DNA of 64,000 bases, from NCBI RefSeq assembly GCF_002382885.1, contig NZ_NWVL01000031.1, forward strand, positions 1 through 64,000, given 5' to 3'. Positions 53,305 through 63,887 of this stretch are shown in pieces. Source of the DNA: Streptomyces sp. WZ.A104 (GTDB taxonomy: Bacteria > Actinomycetota > Actinomycetes > Streptomycetales > Streptomycetaceae). Under the pieces are notes generated by a model. It was not told the origin of the DNA. It searched no databases and saw nothing but the letters and a program-made list of their open reading frames with translations. Numbering within the stretch: the first letter of the stretch is position 1; the number at the start of each line of letters is the position of its first letter. The translations under genes were made by a program, and so were the position numbers.

Positions 53305-54485
53305 CGGCACGTGCGGGCCATGCGGTGGAACACCGGCTGAGCGCCTTCGGCACCACTGTCTTCGCCGAGATGTCCGAACTTGCCGCCCGGACCCGGTCGG
53401 TCAACCTGGGGCAGGGATTCCCCGACACCGACGGGCCCGCGGAGATCGTGGAGGCTGCGGTGCGCGCGCTGCGCGACGGCCGCGGCAACCAGTACCCGCC
53501 GGGGGCCGGTGTCCCCGAGCTGCGCGAGGCCGTCGCGGAGCACCAGCGACGCTGGTACGGCCTGACGTACGACCCGGACACCGAGGTGCTGGTGACGGCG
53601 GGTGCGACAGAGGCGATCGCCGCCACGCTGCTGGCGCTGGTCCGCCCCGGTGACGAGGTGATCGCGCTGGAGCCGTACTACGACTCCTACGCCGCGTGCA
53701 TCGAACTGGCCGGCGGCACCCGCGTGCCGGTGACCCTGCGGCCTCACGGGGGAGAGTTCCGGCTCGACCTCGACGAGCTGCGGGACGCGGTCACCGAGCG
53801 CACCCGGCTGCTGCTGATCAACACGCCCCACAACCCCACCGGGACCGTGCTCACGCGGGCCGAGCTGGCCACGATCGCGGAGCTCGCCGTCGAGCGCGAT
53901 CTCCTCGTCGTGATGGACGAGGTGTACGAGCACCTGGTCTTCGGCGGTGTCCATGTGCCTGCCGCCACCCTCCCGGGGATGCGCGAGCGCACCATCTCCA
54001 TCGGGTCGGCGGGCAAGACCTTCTCCTTCACCGGGTGGAAGGTGGGCTGGGTCACGGCGCGACCGGAGCTGGTCGCGGTGGTGAGGAGCGCCAAGCAGTA
54101 CCTGACGTACGTCTCCTCCGGCCCCTTCCAGTACGCGGTGGCCGAGGCGCTGCGGCTGCCCGACGACTATTTCACGTCATTCCGCGAGGACCTGCGAGGC
54201 AAGCGGAATCTCCTGGTCTCCGGCCTGGAGTCGGTGGGGTTCGAGGTCTACGCGCCGGCGGGCACATACTTCGCCACCGTCGATATTCGGCCACTGGGGG
54301 AGAGTGACGGAGTTGCCTTCTGCCGCAGTCTGCCTGACCGGGTGGGCGTGGTAGCCATTCCGAATCAGGTTTTTTATGACGTACCTGAGCGGGGCGCCCC
54401 CTTTGTCCGATTCGCTTTTTGCAAGCAGATTTCGGTTCTGGAAGAGGCCATCGCGCGTCTGCGGGGTGTGAAGTTTCTCGCGTGA
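53301..54485 (+). CDS. Class I aminotransferase, methionine-type (MtnE/YbdL-like)
   Basis: A 394-residue fold-type I aminotransferase. It has VNLGQGFPDTDGP near residue 34, NTPHNPTGT, the Asp in VVMDEVYEHLVF and PLP Lys239 in SAGKTFSFTGWKVGW. It closely resembles kynurenine/methionine aminotransferases such as YbdL. The final salvage step is transamination of 4-methylthio-2-oxobutyrate to methionine, and this gene is the only candidate for it in the cluster. The GTG overlaps the mtnP stop. The last 150 bases before the stop have visibly lower GC than the rest of the operon. Confidence 0.88.
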   Translation: MTARAGHAVEHRLSAFGTTVFAEMSELAARTRSVNLGQGFPDTDGPAEIVEAAVRALRDGRGNQYPPGAGVPELREAVAEHQRRWYGLTYDPDTEVLVTAGATEAIAATLLALVRPGDEVIALEPYYDSYAACIELAGGTRVPVTLRPHGGEFRLDLDELRDAVTERTRLLLINTPHNPTGTVLTRAELATIAELAVERDLLVVMDEVYEHLVFGGVHVPAATLPGMRERTISIGSAGKTFSFTGWKVGWVTARPELVAVVRSAKQYLTYVSSGPFQYAVAEALRLPDDYFTSFREDLRGKRNLLVSGLESVGFEVYAPAGTYFATVDIRPLGESDGVAFCRSLPDRVGVVAIPNQVFYDVPERGAPFVRFAFCKQISVLEEAIARLRGVKFLA

Positions 54486-54659
54486 CGAGAATACGGGCGG
54501 CCGGCGCGGCCGCGTGTAATTGGCCGGTCCGGACGATCTTCCTTCTGTTACGCTGAGAACGATGGCATGTCCAAGAAAACTCGCACCACTATGCGAGGCC
54601 GCCGAACGGACGCCGACACAATTGGCTTAAGGCCTCTTGAGCCCGCTGGCAGGAGGAAT

Positions 54660-55019
54660 ATGACTGTCGCGCAACGGGGAACCAACCACAGGGCAGAAGG
54701 GAGTGTTTCACAACCAGACAATGCGTGGAGCCGGATCAAGTCGCTGATCGGGGACGTCGAAGCCGACTGGTCCGAGGCTTCCGTCCGCCGCATCCGGGAT
54801 CTGACGGACCGGGAGTTCGAAGTCTTCATCCTTCTCGGCCGAGGCCTGTCCAACCAGGCCATCTCGCGTCTACTGCTCGTCACCGAGCGCACCGTCAAGG
54901 CCCATGTGACGCGCGTTCTCGCAAAGCTCCAGCTGGAGTCGCGCCTGCAAGCCGGTCTCGTTGCGCAGTCCTACACGCGCACGGCCGCGCCGTATTCCTG
55001 CAGAGGCATCGCGAGCTGA
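54660..55019 (+). CDS. Single-domain LuxR-type helix-turn-helix regulator
   Basis: 119 residues with one clear domain, a GerE-type HTH (about 50-105, LTDREFEVFILLGRGLSNQA and LLVTERTVKAHVTRVLAKL). There is no receiver or ligand domain. The ATG at 54660 was chosen because AGGAGG lies just upstream. An in-frame ATG at 54567 would add 31 residues and include a TTA leucine codon at codon 21, making it bldA-dependent. It lies between the aminotransferase and mtnD and is probably the pathway-specific regulator. Confidence 0.88.
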   Translation: MTVAQRGTNHRAEGSVSQPDNAWSRIKSLIGDVEADWSEASVRRIRDLTDREFEVFILLGRGLSNQAISRLLLVTERTVKAHVTRVLAKLQLESRLQAGLVAQSYTRTAAPYSCRGIAS

Positions 55020-55073
55020 ATCGGCACATCATTTTCACACGCCCACAATAGGATTGCCATCAGGGGGATAGAA

Positions 55074-55667
55074 GTGACCTTGCTGACTACCTGGCCTGAC
55101 TCCGACCCCGGCGTCGTCATCCGCCGCACTTCGGACGTCGCGGAGATCGCCGGGGCTCTCGCCCCGATCGGGGTGCGCTACGAGCAGTGGCCGGTTCGCG
55201 ACGACGTGCCCGCCGGAGCGCCCGCCGAAGTCGTGCTTGAGGCGTACCGCGAGGAGATCGACAAGCTCAACGCGGAGGAGGACTTCTCCACGGTGGACGT
55301 GGTTTCGCTGCACCCGGCGGATTCCCCGGACTGGGCGGAGACCGCGAAGGCCGCTCGCCAGAAGTTCCTCCGTGAGCACACCCACGACGACGACGACGAG
55401 GTCCGGTTCTTCGTCGCCGGCGCAGGAATCTTCTATTTGCATGTGAACGGTGAAATCCACGCGGTCTACTGCGAAAAGGGCGATCTGCTGGGGGTCCCCA
55501 GGGGCACCACCCACTGGTTCGACATGGGAACCTCGCCCTCCTTCACTGCCATCCGCTTCTTCCACGAGGAGGACGGCTGGATCGGCAACTTCACGGGCAG
55601 TGACATCTCCCTCCGTTTCCCCGACTTCGACCGGATCCACGCCGAGTACGCCGGGCGGTCGGTGTGA
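55074..55667 (+). CDS. mtnD: Acireductone dioxygenase
   Basis: A 197-residue cupin. Metal ligands are seen in [17 protein letters not shown] (His, His, Glu) and [13 protein letters not shown] (His). The N-terminal [13 protein letters not shown] is typical of bacterial ARD. With Fe it yields formate and 4-methylthio-2-oxobutyrate, the methionine precursor; with Ni an off-pathway reaction occurs. The metal is not predictable here. AGGGGG lies before the GTG. The stop overlaps the mtnC start. Confidence 0.95.
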   Translation: MTLLTTWPDSDPGVVIRRTSDVAEIAGALAPIGVRYEQWPVRDDVPAGAPAEVVLEAYREEIDKLNAEEDFSTVDVVSLHPADSPDWAETAKAARQKFLREHTHDDDDEVRFFVAGAGIFYLHVNGEIHAVYCEKGDLLGVPRGTTHWFDMGTSPSFTAIRFFHEEDGWIGNFTGSDISLRFPDFDRIHAEYAGRSV

Positions 55668-56401
55668 CCCTGTGCTTCGACGTCGAGGCCGTGGTCCTGG
55701 ACATCGAAGGCACCACGAGTGCCACGGGTTTCGTAGTCGACGTCCTCTACCCCTACTCGCGCGCGGCGTTCGGCGCGCTCCTGGCGGAGGGCGCCGATGA
55801 GCCCGAGGTCCGGCGTGCCGTCGACCAGATCCGGGTACTGATCGGGGAACCGGAGGCCAGTGCCGCCCGCGTCGAGGAAGCCCTGAACTCCTGGCTCGAC
55901 GAGGACCGCAAGGTCACTCCGCTCAAGACGCTCCAGGGAATCGTGTGGGCGCGCGGCTTCGCGGCCGGTGAGCTGGTATCCCACTTCTACGACGACGTGG
56001 TGCCGGCGCTGCGCCGGTGGCACGGCGGCGGAGTGGGGCTGCACGTCTACTCCTCGGGCTCTGTGGCCGCCCAGCGCGCCTGGTTCGGCCACACTCCGGA
56101 GGGCGACCTGCTGCCCTTGGTGGACGGCATGTTCGACACCGAGAACGCGGGGCCGAAGCAGGAGACCGCCTCGTACCGGACCATCGCCGCGGCCCTGGGC
56201 GTCCCGGCCGGGCGGATCCTCTTCCTGAGCGACCGCACGGCGGAGCTGATCGCGGCCCGGGCCGCCGGATGGCACACGGCCGGGCTGCGACGGCCCGGCG
56301 AGCCGTACGTGGCGGAGGACCCCGAGGGGATCCCCTCCGCGCGGTCGTTTACCGAGATCACCGTGGTGCCCCCGGCCGACCGGTCCGCCCCCGGCCACTG
56401 A
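55664..56401 (+). CDS. mtnC: Acireductone synthase (enolase-phosphatase)
   Basis: A 245-residue HAD enzyme with the MtnC-specific motif [20 protein letters not shown] and [18 protein letters not shown] (motif II Ser). The Lys region [13 protein letters not shown] and motif [13 protein letters not shown] follow. It enolises the diketo-phosphate and then removes phosphate to give the acireductone used by MtnD. GTG start overlaps the mtnD stop. The gene ends the plus-strand cluster at a strong hairpin. Confidence 0.95.
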   Translation: MTLCFDVEAVVLDIEGTTSATGFVVDVLYPYSRAAFGALLAEGADEPEVRRAVDQIRVLIGEPEASAARVEEALNSWLDEDRKVTPLKTLQGIVWARGFAAGELVSHFYDDVVPALRRWHGGGVGLHVYSSGSVAAQRAWFGHTPEGDLLPLVDGMFDTENAGPKQETASYRTIAAALGVPAGRILFLSDRTAELIAARAAGWHTAGLRRPGEPYVAEDPEGIPSARSFTEITVVPPADRSAPGH

Positions 56402-56417
56402 TCCCGAACACGAAGAC

Positions 56418-56453
56418 CTCGGGTGCATCCGCGGTCCCGCGGGTGCACCCGAG
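56418..56453. terminator. Strong bidirectional terminator after mtnC
   Basis: A 16-bp stem (CTCGGGTGCA outer arm, CCGCG inner arm, one T-G pair) with a four-base loop, followed by CTTTGGTT. It separates the convergent mtnC and phosphopantetheinyl transferase genes. Confidence 0.8.
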
Positions 56454-56474
56454 CTTTGGTTCGTTCTCATGCGT

Positions 56475-57203
56475 TCAGGGGTTCTCGTCCCGTACGGCGC
56501 AGGCGGCGAAGAAACCGTCCGGGGCGGCGACGTCAGTCAGGGTCCAGTCCGTCAGCGCCGCGGCCTCGCCGCCGGCACCTACGTAATCGAGGTGTGGGCC
56601 CCTGGCCAGACCGATCCCGAGCCCCTTGAGGTACGCCTCCTTGCGCGCCCAGCAGGCGGTGAAGGCCGACGGCCGCTCGCCGGCCGGCAGCGCGGCGAGT
56701 TCGGCACGCTCCCGCTTGTGCAGGCAGGGGACGAGATGGCTCAGAGCGTCCTGGGCAGGGGGCTTCTCGACGTCGACCCCGATCGGCGTCCCCGCGAACC
56801 CGAGCAGCGCCACGCCCTCGCCATGCGAGAGGGAGAAGTGCACAGGGGACCCGGCCACCGCGGGCCGACCGTGCGGCCCGCCGCACCTCGGGCAGTCCTC
56901 CCGTACGAAGCGCACCGCCGCGGGGTCCTGCGCCAGGTAGGCGCCGAGCAGCATCCGCAGTGCGATGTGCGCGGCGACGTATATTCGACGGTGCTCCTCG
57001 CGCCGGTACGCGGCCGCCCGCGCGCGCTCCCGGGCATCCAGCACCGCCTCGCAGCCGGGTCCCCAGGTCCTGTTGCTGCGGCTGTCGACGAGCCACAGGA
57101 CCGGCCCCGCGTGCGGCCCCGGCCAGAGGTCCGGCGTGACACCGGCTTCGTACCGGAAGGGGAGTGCGGCGGTGGGCGCCCCGTTCACCGTGGCCGCCGT
57201 CAC
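56475..57203 (-). CDS. 4'-phosphopantetheinyl transferase (Sfp type)
   Basis: A 242-residue PPTase. It has FSLSHGEGVALLGFAG, the Mg2+-binding IGVDVEK and FTACWARKEAYLKGLG, the standard Sfp signatures. It transfers phosphopantetheine from CoA to the Ser of the cluster's PCP and ACP. Sfp-type enzymes commonly accompany NRPS/PKS clusters. The GTG at 57201-57203 overlaps the stop of the ATP-grasp gene (GTGA), so MFS, ATP-grasp and PPTase form one minus-strand operon. Confidence 0.93.
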   Translation of the reverse strand: MTAATVNGAPTAALPFRYEAGVTPDLWPGPHAGPVLWLVDSRSNRTWGPGCEAVLDARERARAAAYRREEHRRIYVAAHIALRMLLGAYLAQDPAAVRFVREDCPRCGGPHGRPAVAGSPVHFSLSHGEGVALLGFAGTPIGVDVEKPPAQDALSHLVPCLHKRERAELAALPAGERPSAFTACWARKEAYLKGLGIGLARGPHLDYVGAGGEAAALTDWTLTDVAAPDGFFAACAVRDENP

Positions 57204-58459
57204 GCGGCCGGGCCGTCGGTGGGCTCGACCACGAAGCGCACCGACTCCACCAGGCGGCCCACGAGTTCCTCGGCCTCCCGCACGGTGTTCGCCCCGACGG
57301 CAAGCGCGCCGATCCGCTCCTCCGAGTGCCGGTACGGCGCTATGACGTCGCCCGGTGCCACCCGCAGCTCTGCCGCCACCACGGCGGGGTGGCTCGAGGC
57401 CTCCGCCCAGCCTTCGACGGCGATGAGCCGGCCGGCGGGCGGCGTGAAGAAGCGGGAGGCGCCCGCGCGGGTGCACACGAGATCCGCGGTGGCCCGCGGC
57501 CTGCCCAGCGCATCGTCGAAGACGGCGCCGAACATCTCAAGCCCTGGTACGGCGTACGCGAGCATGCGGTGGATGTAGCCGCCCGCCAGCCGGGCGTGCA
57601 CCTCGCCCAGGACGATGCCCTCGGCGGTGAGCCAGAACTCGACGTGGAACAGCCCGAACCGGAGCTTGAGCGCCTTGAGCGCTTCGGTGACGGTCTCCGT
57701 CACCTCTTCCGTGACCCCATGCGGCAAGGCCGCGGGCAGGGAGTGGCCCACCTCCACGAAGTACGGCGGCGGCAGTTTGCGTTTGGCCGTGACGGCCAGC
57801 ACGTGGGGCGAGCCGTCGAGGAACAGCCCCTCTACGCTGAACTCCTCGCCCTCGACGAACTCCTCGACGAGGAAAGGCTCCTTGTTGGGGAGCAGACTGA
57901 GCGCCCCGGACAGCTCCGCGGGGCTCGTCACCTTGCTCACGCCCAGGCTCCCGCCGCCGACCCGGGGCTTGACCACCCAGGGACCGCGGGTCCCCCGCAG
58001 TGCCTGCTCGGCCTCCTGCCGGTCCCGGCAGAGGCGGACGGCCGGCTGGCGGAACCCCGCGCGGGCCAGGAACTCCCGGCAGGCGTCCTTGTTCTGCACG
58101 ATCTCCACCGACCGCGGGGGATTGCCCGCCACTCCGAGCTCCTCCGCCATCCGGGCGGCGGGACCCAGCGCGGGCTCACGGCCGGTGAACACCACACGGG
58201 GCCGGGGGTCCACGCGGGCGTGCTCCACGGCCCATGCGACCGCGGCGGCGGCGTCGGTGAACTCGACCGCGTGGACGTCGTCGGCGAGGTCGCCGGCCCG
58301 CCGGGTGTGCGGGATGTCGGCGGCGTGGCTCAGGAGCCTGGTGGCCAGGCCGCGAGACCGGGCCTGTTCGAGGGCCGTGGTGACCACGTCGATGCTCAGG
58401 GGAGCTTGTCCGGCTCCTCCGACGAAAAGAACTTCAGGAGCTGATTCCTGCTGCGTCAT
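57200..58459 (-). CDS. ATP-grasp ligase
   Basis: A 419-residue ATP-grasp enzyme. ATP-binding elements are seen in WVVKPRVGGGSLGVSKV and FLVEEFVEGEEFSVEGLF. The metal-binding FHVEFWLTAEGIVLGEVHAR supplies the acidic and Asn/His ligands. The N-terminus is a Rossmann-like domain and the C-terminus a lyase/biotin-carboxylase-like region. This group (L-amino acid ligase/carnosine-synthase-like) forms amide bonds with acyl-phosphate intermediates. It may ligate an amino acid onto the NRPS/PKS product, for tailoring or self-protection. It is separated by one base from the MFS stop. Confidence 0.88.
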   Translation of the reverse strand: MTQQESAPEVLFVGGAGQAPLSIDVVTTALEQARSRGLATRLLSHAADIPHTRRAGDLADDVHAVEFTDAAAAVAWAVEHARVDPRPRVVFTGREPALGPAARMAEELGVAGNPPRSVEIVQNKDACREFLARAGFRQPAVRLCRDRQEAEQALRGTRGPWVVKPRVGGGSLGVSKVTSPAELSGALSLLPNKEPFLVEEFVEGEEFSVEGLFLDGSPHVLAVTAKRKLPPPYFVEVGHSLPAALPHGVTEEVTETVTEALKALKLRFGLFHVEFWLTAEGIVLGEVHARLAGGYIHRMLAYAVPGLEMFGAVFDDALGRPRATADLVCTRAGASRFFTPPAGRLIAVEGWAEASSHPAVVAAELRVAPGDVIAPYRHSEERIGALAVGANTVREAEELVGRLVESVRFVVEPTDGPAA

Positions 58460-58460
58460 T

Positions 58461-59744
58461 TCATTTCCCGGGATTTTCGATTGGAATGTTGCGGATCGTT
58501 CGCAGCGGCGAGAACAAGAGGAAGAGGGGGCTCGCCCACATGCCGAGAACACAGACGGTCAGGGCTGTTCTGATGCCGAAGGCAGAGGCCACGGCGCCGC
58601 CGAAGAGAGCGCCGAAGGGAATCACGCCGAATGCGACCCACAGTACCGACGCATTCGTGCGGGCGAGCAGTTCCGGCGGGCAGACCTGCTGCCGGTACGA
58701 GGTTTCCGCCGTGTTGTAGAGAACCTGGCTTATCGAAATGACGGTGAGTCCGATGGCGAAGAGTGATATCCCCCAGCCGGGTCGCGCGAAGGGTATCGGT
58801 AGACACAGCGGGCCGGCCGCCAGGAGAGACACCCAGGCGATGCGCGCTGTGCCGATCCGGCGGGCGATACGGCCAGCGAATATTCCGGCCACCGCGCCGC
58901 CGGCCATGCCCAGACTGAAGACCACGCCGACCATCGAAGGGGAGGCTTCCAGGTCGTCCACCAGATAGACGACCTGGAGTCCCGTCATCGCCATGAAGAA
59001 GAAATTGATGGCGCTGCTGCAGGCCAGCAGGGGGCGGAGCACCGGATGCCGCACGACGAAGCCGAGGCCTTCGCGGACCGCGGCCGTGAAGGTGGGCCGA
59101 GGGGCCGCCCCGGTGGCCGTGGGATGCTGTTCCGGGGTCCGGATCAGCCCCAGCAGGCAGGCACTGACCAGGAAAGCAGCACCATTGGCCAGTACGGTCC
59201 GCAGCGCGCCGATCGCCCCCGCGAGTACACCGCCGGCGGCCGGGCCCACCAGTTTCGCGACCGATTGACCCATGCTCAGATGGCCGTTTCCCTCCACCAG
59301 TTGCGTGTCCTCGACGATGCCCGGCAGTTGGGTGCGGAACGCCACATTGAAGAACACCGTGAGAATTCCGGTGGCCGTCACCACCACATACACCTGGGTC
59401 AGTGTTGCCGCTCCGAACAGCGCGCCGATCGGAAGGGAGGCGATGAGCGCCATACGGGCGAGATCGCAGAAGATCATCAGCCTGCGCCTGGGGAGGCGGT
59501 CGACTACGACCCCGGCCGGCAGAGAGAAGACGAGGAAAGGAAGCCAGGTGAGTGCCGTGATCGCCGATACCTCGAAGGTGGAGGCCCCGAGCTGACTCGT
59601 CGCAAGCAGGGGAATGGCCACCCCGGAAATTCGGGCTCCAGTCTCGTTGACGGTCTGAGATCCCCACAGCAGGAGGAAATTCTGGTTCCGCCACACCGAA
59701 ACGGTGTGCTGCTTCGGTGCGTTGTCGGTGGCGGTGCTCTTCAT
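58461..59744 (-). CDS. MFS transporter, probable product exporter
   Basis: 427 residues with about twelve hydrophobic segments and the MFS signature loop GVVVDRLPRRRLMIFCDLAR between segments 2 and 3. It matches the DHA3/enterobactin-exporter-like group (VWRNQNFLLLWGSQTVNETG at the N-terminus). First gene of the minus-strand operon with the ATP-grasp and PPTase genes, it has GGGAGGG before the ATG. Probably exports the cluster's product and provides self-resistance. Confidence 0.9.
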   Translation of the reverse strand: MKSTATDNAPKQHTVSVWRNQNFLLLWGSQTVNETGARISGVAIPLLATSQLGASTFEVSAITALTWLPFLVFSLPAGVVVDRLPRRRLMIFCDLARMALIASLPIGALFGAATLTQVYVVVTATGILTVFFNVAFRTQLPGIVEDTQLVEGNGHLSMGQSVAKLVGPAAGGVLAGAIGALRTVLANGAAFLVSACLLGLIRTPEQHPTATGAAPRPTFTAAVREGLGFVVRHPVLRPLLACSSAINFFFMAMTGLQVVYLVDDLEASPSMVGVVFSLGMAGGAVAGIFAGRIARRIGTARIAWVSLLAAGPLCLPIPFARPGWGISLFAIGLTVISISQVLYNTAETSYRQQVCPPELLARTNASVLWVAFGVIPFGALFGGAVASAFGIRTALTVCVLGMWASPLFLLFSPLRTIRNIPIENPGK

Positions 59745-59897
59745 GTGCTATTCCCTCCCCACAGGTGCGTCGCATTGTGCCACACCGTCAAGTCGACGCA
59801 ATGGCTCCTGAGTTGCCTGCCAATAGTGGTTTCGATCACGTGTACTTTCGTCCACTGAGCTCTTTCCGGCCTGACGTCTGCGTCGGGGTGTTGACGA

Positions 59898-60715
59898 GTG
59901 AGGGCTGTACGGAACGACGAAGCTATGCTTGTCCACCCGTCCTCGATCGATCTGTCTAACCGCACCCTGAGGCCCCTGAACAGGCAACCCGCCGCTCGGC
60001 GGCGAGAGTTCGGGACACGGTGGCGTCGGCTGTCGGTCGGCCGACAGGCTCTACTGGTCCTGGCCCACCTGCGGTCGGCGATACGTACGCCCAGCTCGCC
60101 GCGGGGTTCGGCATCGGAGTCGCGACCGTGTTCCGCGACATGCACGAGGCTGTCGAGGCGCTGGCCGCCCTCGCGCTGACCCTGGACGAGGCCATGAAGG
60201 TGGTCTGGGCGAAGGCATTCGTCATCCTGGACGGCACCCTGCTGACGGTCGACCGGATCGCAGCCGACACTCCGTACCGCTCCGGTGAGCACAAGCGGCA
60301 CGGCATGAACGTGAAGGTCCTGACCGGCCCTTTCGGGCGACTGTTGTGGGCCGCGCCCCCGCTGTCCGGAGCCACCCACGATCCGACCGCCGCCCGAACC
60401 CACGGAATCATCGACGCCCCCGCTGCCGCCGGGCTGTAGTGCTGGGCGGACAAGGCGTATCAAGGCATCGGCCGCCTCGTGTGAGTGCCCTTCCGGGGCC
60501 GACGCCTCAAGAGGTGGAGGCGGCGCCACAACAGCACCCACGCCAAGATCCGCTGCCTCGGCGAGCAGGCCATGGCCACCCTGAAGGGCTGGTGCCTGCT
60601 ACGGAAACTCCGCTTGCAGCACCAACCGGATCACTGGCATCGCGAAGGCCGTCCCGGTCCTTCACCACCGCCCCTCGGCGGGTTGCAACGGGAACCTCGC
60701 GGTAGGGTCGTTTGA
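59898..60715 (+). pseudogene. Decayed IS5-type transposase (HARBI1/DDE_4-like)
   Basis: A degenerate transposase reads across two frames. The N-terminal part (59898 to about 60075, ...GRQALLVLAHLR) is in one frame. The catalytic part (from about 60080, DTYAQLAAGFGIGVATVFRD, then FVILDGTLLTVDRIA) is in another. The second frame is broken by TAG at 60437 and TGA at 60482 before continuing with WADKAYQGIG and the C-terminal NSTHAKIRCLGEQAMATLK. So it has at least one frameshift and two stops and is inactive. No clear terminal inverted repeats were recognised. It marks past transposition at the right side of the cluster. Confidence 0.8.
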
Positions 60716-62005
<1,290 letters not shown>

Positions 62006-62015
62006 CGGGCCCGCC

Positions 62016-62037
62016 CCGGCGTCCCCCGGGGCGCCGG
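62016..62037 (+). terminator. Hairpin after sufS
   Basis: CCGGCG pairs with CGCCGG, extended by CCCC/GGGG with a single-base bulge, 10 bases after the SufS stop. Confidence 0.55.
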
Positions 62038-62234
62038 TCTCACACGCACCTGCCCCGCTGTTCGGCGGCGGCCTCGATACTGGCGAGCGGGCCGCTGGTC
62101 TCCGCAGCCGAGGTGTGCAGTCGGCTCAGCGCGACCGCGGCGCCGCGGAGGTCTGGCGTCGCCGAGCGCTGCCACCACTCGGAAGGCCATAGGCGCTTCG
62201 AAGGCGGAGCCATCCCGGTGCCGATGTTCCCGCG

Positions 62235-62400
62235 TGGAGGCCCGCCGTCGAGGCGCTCACCGCGTCGGCGGGCCGGCGGCGACGGGCCTTCCGCCCGGCC
62301 GAGCTGCCCGGCGGCGCCGCGGACCCCGCCCTCGCCCACCTGTACGGCCTGGAACGCGCGCTCGCCGCACTGGCGGCACGCCCGGCGGGCGCGGCGGCCG
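62235..62400 (+). pseudogene. Remnant of a FUSC-family gene 3' end
   Basis: Reading from 62235, the frame gives WRPAVEALTAS and, further on, AADPALAHLYGLERALAAL. The intact FUSC gene at 38138-39643 ends with WRVQSAVEVLTS and AADPALAHLHDLERALTEL. About 48 of 60 bases match over the second motif. The frame is closed by TAG just upstream and has no start, so it is a fragment. It has the same orientation as the intact gene, on the other side of the biosynthetic cluster. Confidence 0.65.
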
Positions 62401-62684
62401 GGTGCCGATCGTGGGCGCCTGAACCCAACCGGGTTCCGTCGGGGGCCGGAGCCGGAGTCCGCTGCTCCTTCATTTCTCCGGGTCTTCCGGCCTTCTGACC
62501 TCTTCCGGCCGTTCCGTGACCGGCACGAGATTGCCCCGAAGCGGCCCGAGACTGGCCCGGAACCGGCCCGATCCGTCTGCCGCGTACGCCCGGTCCTCCC
62601 GGCGGCGCGTTGGTCTAGACCGCAAAGGGCTGCCTGCTACCGTCGGCCGGGAAGATCGCGGCGACGGTGAAGAGGGGTAGCGCC

Positions 62685-63758
62685 ATGAGCGGCAACAGCG
62701 CCGGGCGGGCATTCATAGGGTCGTTCACCTCGGCGGGCGGCAGAGGAATCACCGCCGCCGCCGTGGACCGCGACACCGGCGCGCTGACCGTGCTCGGGTC
62801 CACGGACGCCGTGCCCGATCCCTCGTTCCTCGCGCTCGCCCCCGCGGGGGCCCCTGCGGCCCTGTACGCGGTCGGGGAGAGCGCCCCGGGCGTCGCCGCC
62901 GCCTTCGATATCAGCGGCGACGTACCGACCCTCCTGGGCCCCGTCCGGCCCGTCGAGGCCGACGCGCCCACCCACCTCGCCCTGGCGTCGGGCCACCTCA
63001 TCACCGCCAACTACGGCTCCGGCAGCGTCACCGCCCTGCCGGTCCGCGCCGACGGGACGCTCGGTGCGGTCTCCTCGGTGCTCCGCCACGAGGGCAGCGG
63101 CCCGGACACCGCCCGCCAGGAGGCACCGCACGCCCATCAGGTCCTCGCCGACCCCTCCGGGCGCTGGGTGGTGGGCGTGGACCTCGGCACCGACTCGGTA
63201 CGGGTCTGCGCCCTCGACCCCGCCACCGGCGCCTTGCGGCCGCACACGGAGACCGCGCTGCGCCCGGGCACCGGACCGCGCCACCTGGCCTTCCATCCCT
63301 CGGGCCGGCTCGCCTACGTCCTGGGCGAGCTGGAGGCGACCCTCGACGTCTGCCGCTGGGACGCGGCCAGGGGCCGGCTCGACGTACTCGGGGAGACGCC
63401 CGTGCTGCCCGAGCACGAGGACGGGCACGAGCGCGCAGGCGACGCGGTGCGCACCTACCCCTCCGAGGTGGTCGTCGCGCCCGACGGACGCTTCCTGTGG
63501 ACCGCCAACCGGGGCCACGACAGCATCTCGGTGCTGACCCTCGACGAGACCGGCGAGAAGGCCTCCCTGGTGGCCACCGTGGGCTGCGGCGGCCGCTGGC
63601 CCCGCGATCTGACCCTCGACCCGAGCGGCCAGTGGCTGTACGCGGCCAATGAGCACTCCGGAAACGTCAGCTGGTTCGCCGTGGACGCCGAGACGGGCGT
63701 CCCGCAGCACGCGGGCTCCGTCGAGATCCCGGCGGCCTCCTGCGTCGTCCTGACCTGA
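62685..63758 (+). CDS. Lactonase family protein (7-bladed beta-propeller, 6-phosphogluconolactonase-like)
   Basis: 357 residues of repeated beta-propeller blades. It opens with AFIGSFTSAGGRGI, and conserved YkgB/Pgl motifs are seen: APHAHQVLADPSGRWVVGVD, GPRHLAFHPSGRLAYVLGEL, SEVVVAPDGRFLWTANRGHD and NEHSGNVSWFAVD. It probably hydrolyses 6-phosphogluconolactone or a related lactone in the cytosol. The ATG at 62685 follows GAGGGG; an upstream GTG at 62667 is also in frame. It ends at a very long hairpin. Confidence 0.9.
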   Translation: MSGNSAGRAFIGSFTSAGGRGITAAAVDRDTGALTVLGSTDAVPDPSFLALAPAGAPAALYAVGESAPGVAAAFDISGDVPTLLGPVRPVEADAPTHLALASGHLITANYGSGSVTALPVRADGTLGAVSSVLRHEGSGPDTARQEAPHAHQVLADPSGRWVVGVDLGTDSVRVCALDPATGALRPHTETALRPGTGPRHLAFHPSGRLAYVLGELEATLDVCRWDAARGRLDVLGETPVLPEHEDGHERAGDAVRTYPSEVVVAPDGRFLWTANRGHDSISVLTLDETGEKASLVATVGCGGRWPRDLTLDPSGQWLYAANEHSGNVSWFAVDAETGVPQHAGSVEIPAASCVVLT

Positions 63759-63786
63759 CCGGGGGTGTCCGGACCCGGACACGGAG

Positions 63787-63855
63787 AGCCGGACAGCACA
63801 GTGGGCCCGAACCGGTGGCAATCGCCCCGGTACGGGCCCACTGTGCTGTCCGGCT
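63787..63855. terminator. Long bidirectional terminator hairpin
   Basis: A perfect 23-bp stem (AGCCGGACAGCACAGTGGG continuing CCCG, with its complement) and a 23-base loop lie between the lactonase stop and the convergent gene at the right edge. Confidence 0.85.
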
Positions 63856-63887
63856 TCCCGGGCCGCCGCGAGGGCGACAGCCCCCGG

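Larger units (their letters stand above)
62006..62684. other. 679-base region without an intact gene
   Basis: Contains the SufS terminator, the FUSC-like remnant (62235-62400) and a minus-strand frame 62213-62040 (57 codons, with PSEWWQRSATPDLRGAAVAL) that looks protein-like but belongs to no family I recognise. The last 150 bases probably hold the lactonase promoter. Confidence 0.5.

Noticed and set aside
60020-60439. Reading the 139-codon transposase frame as an intact gene
   Set aside because: The N-terminal part lies in another frame and the same frame continues after two stops, so it is one piece of a pseudogene.
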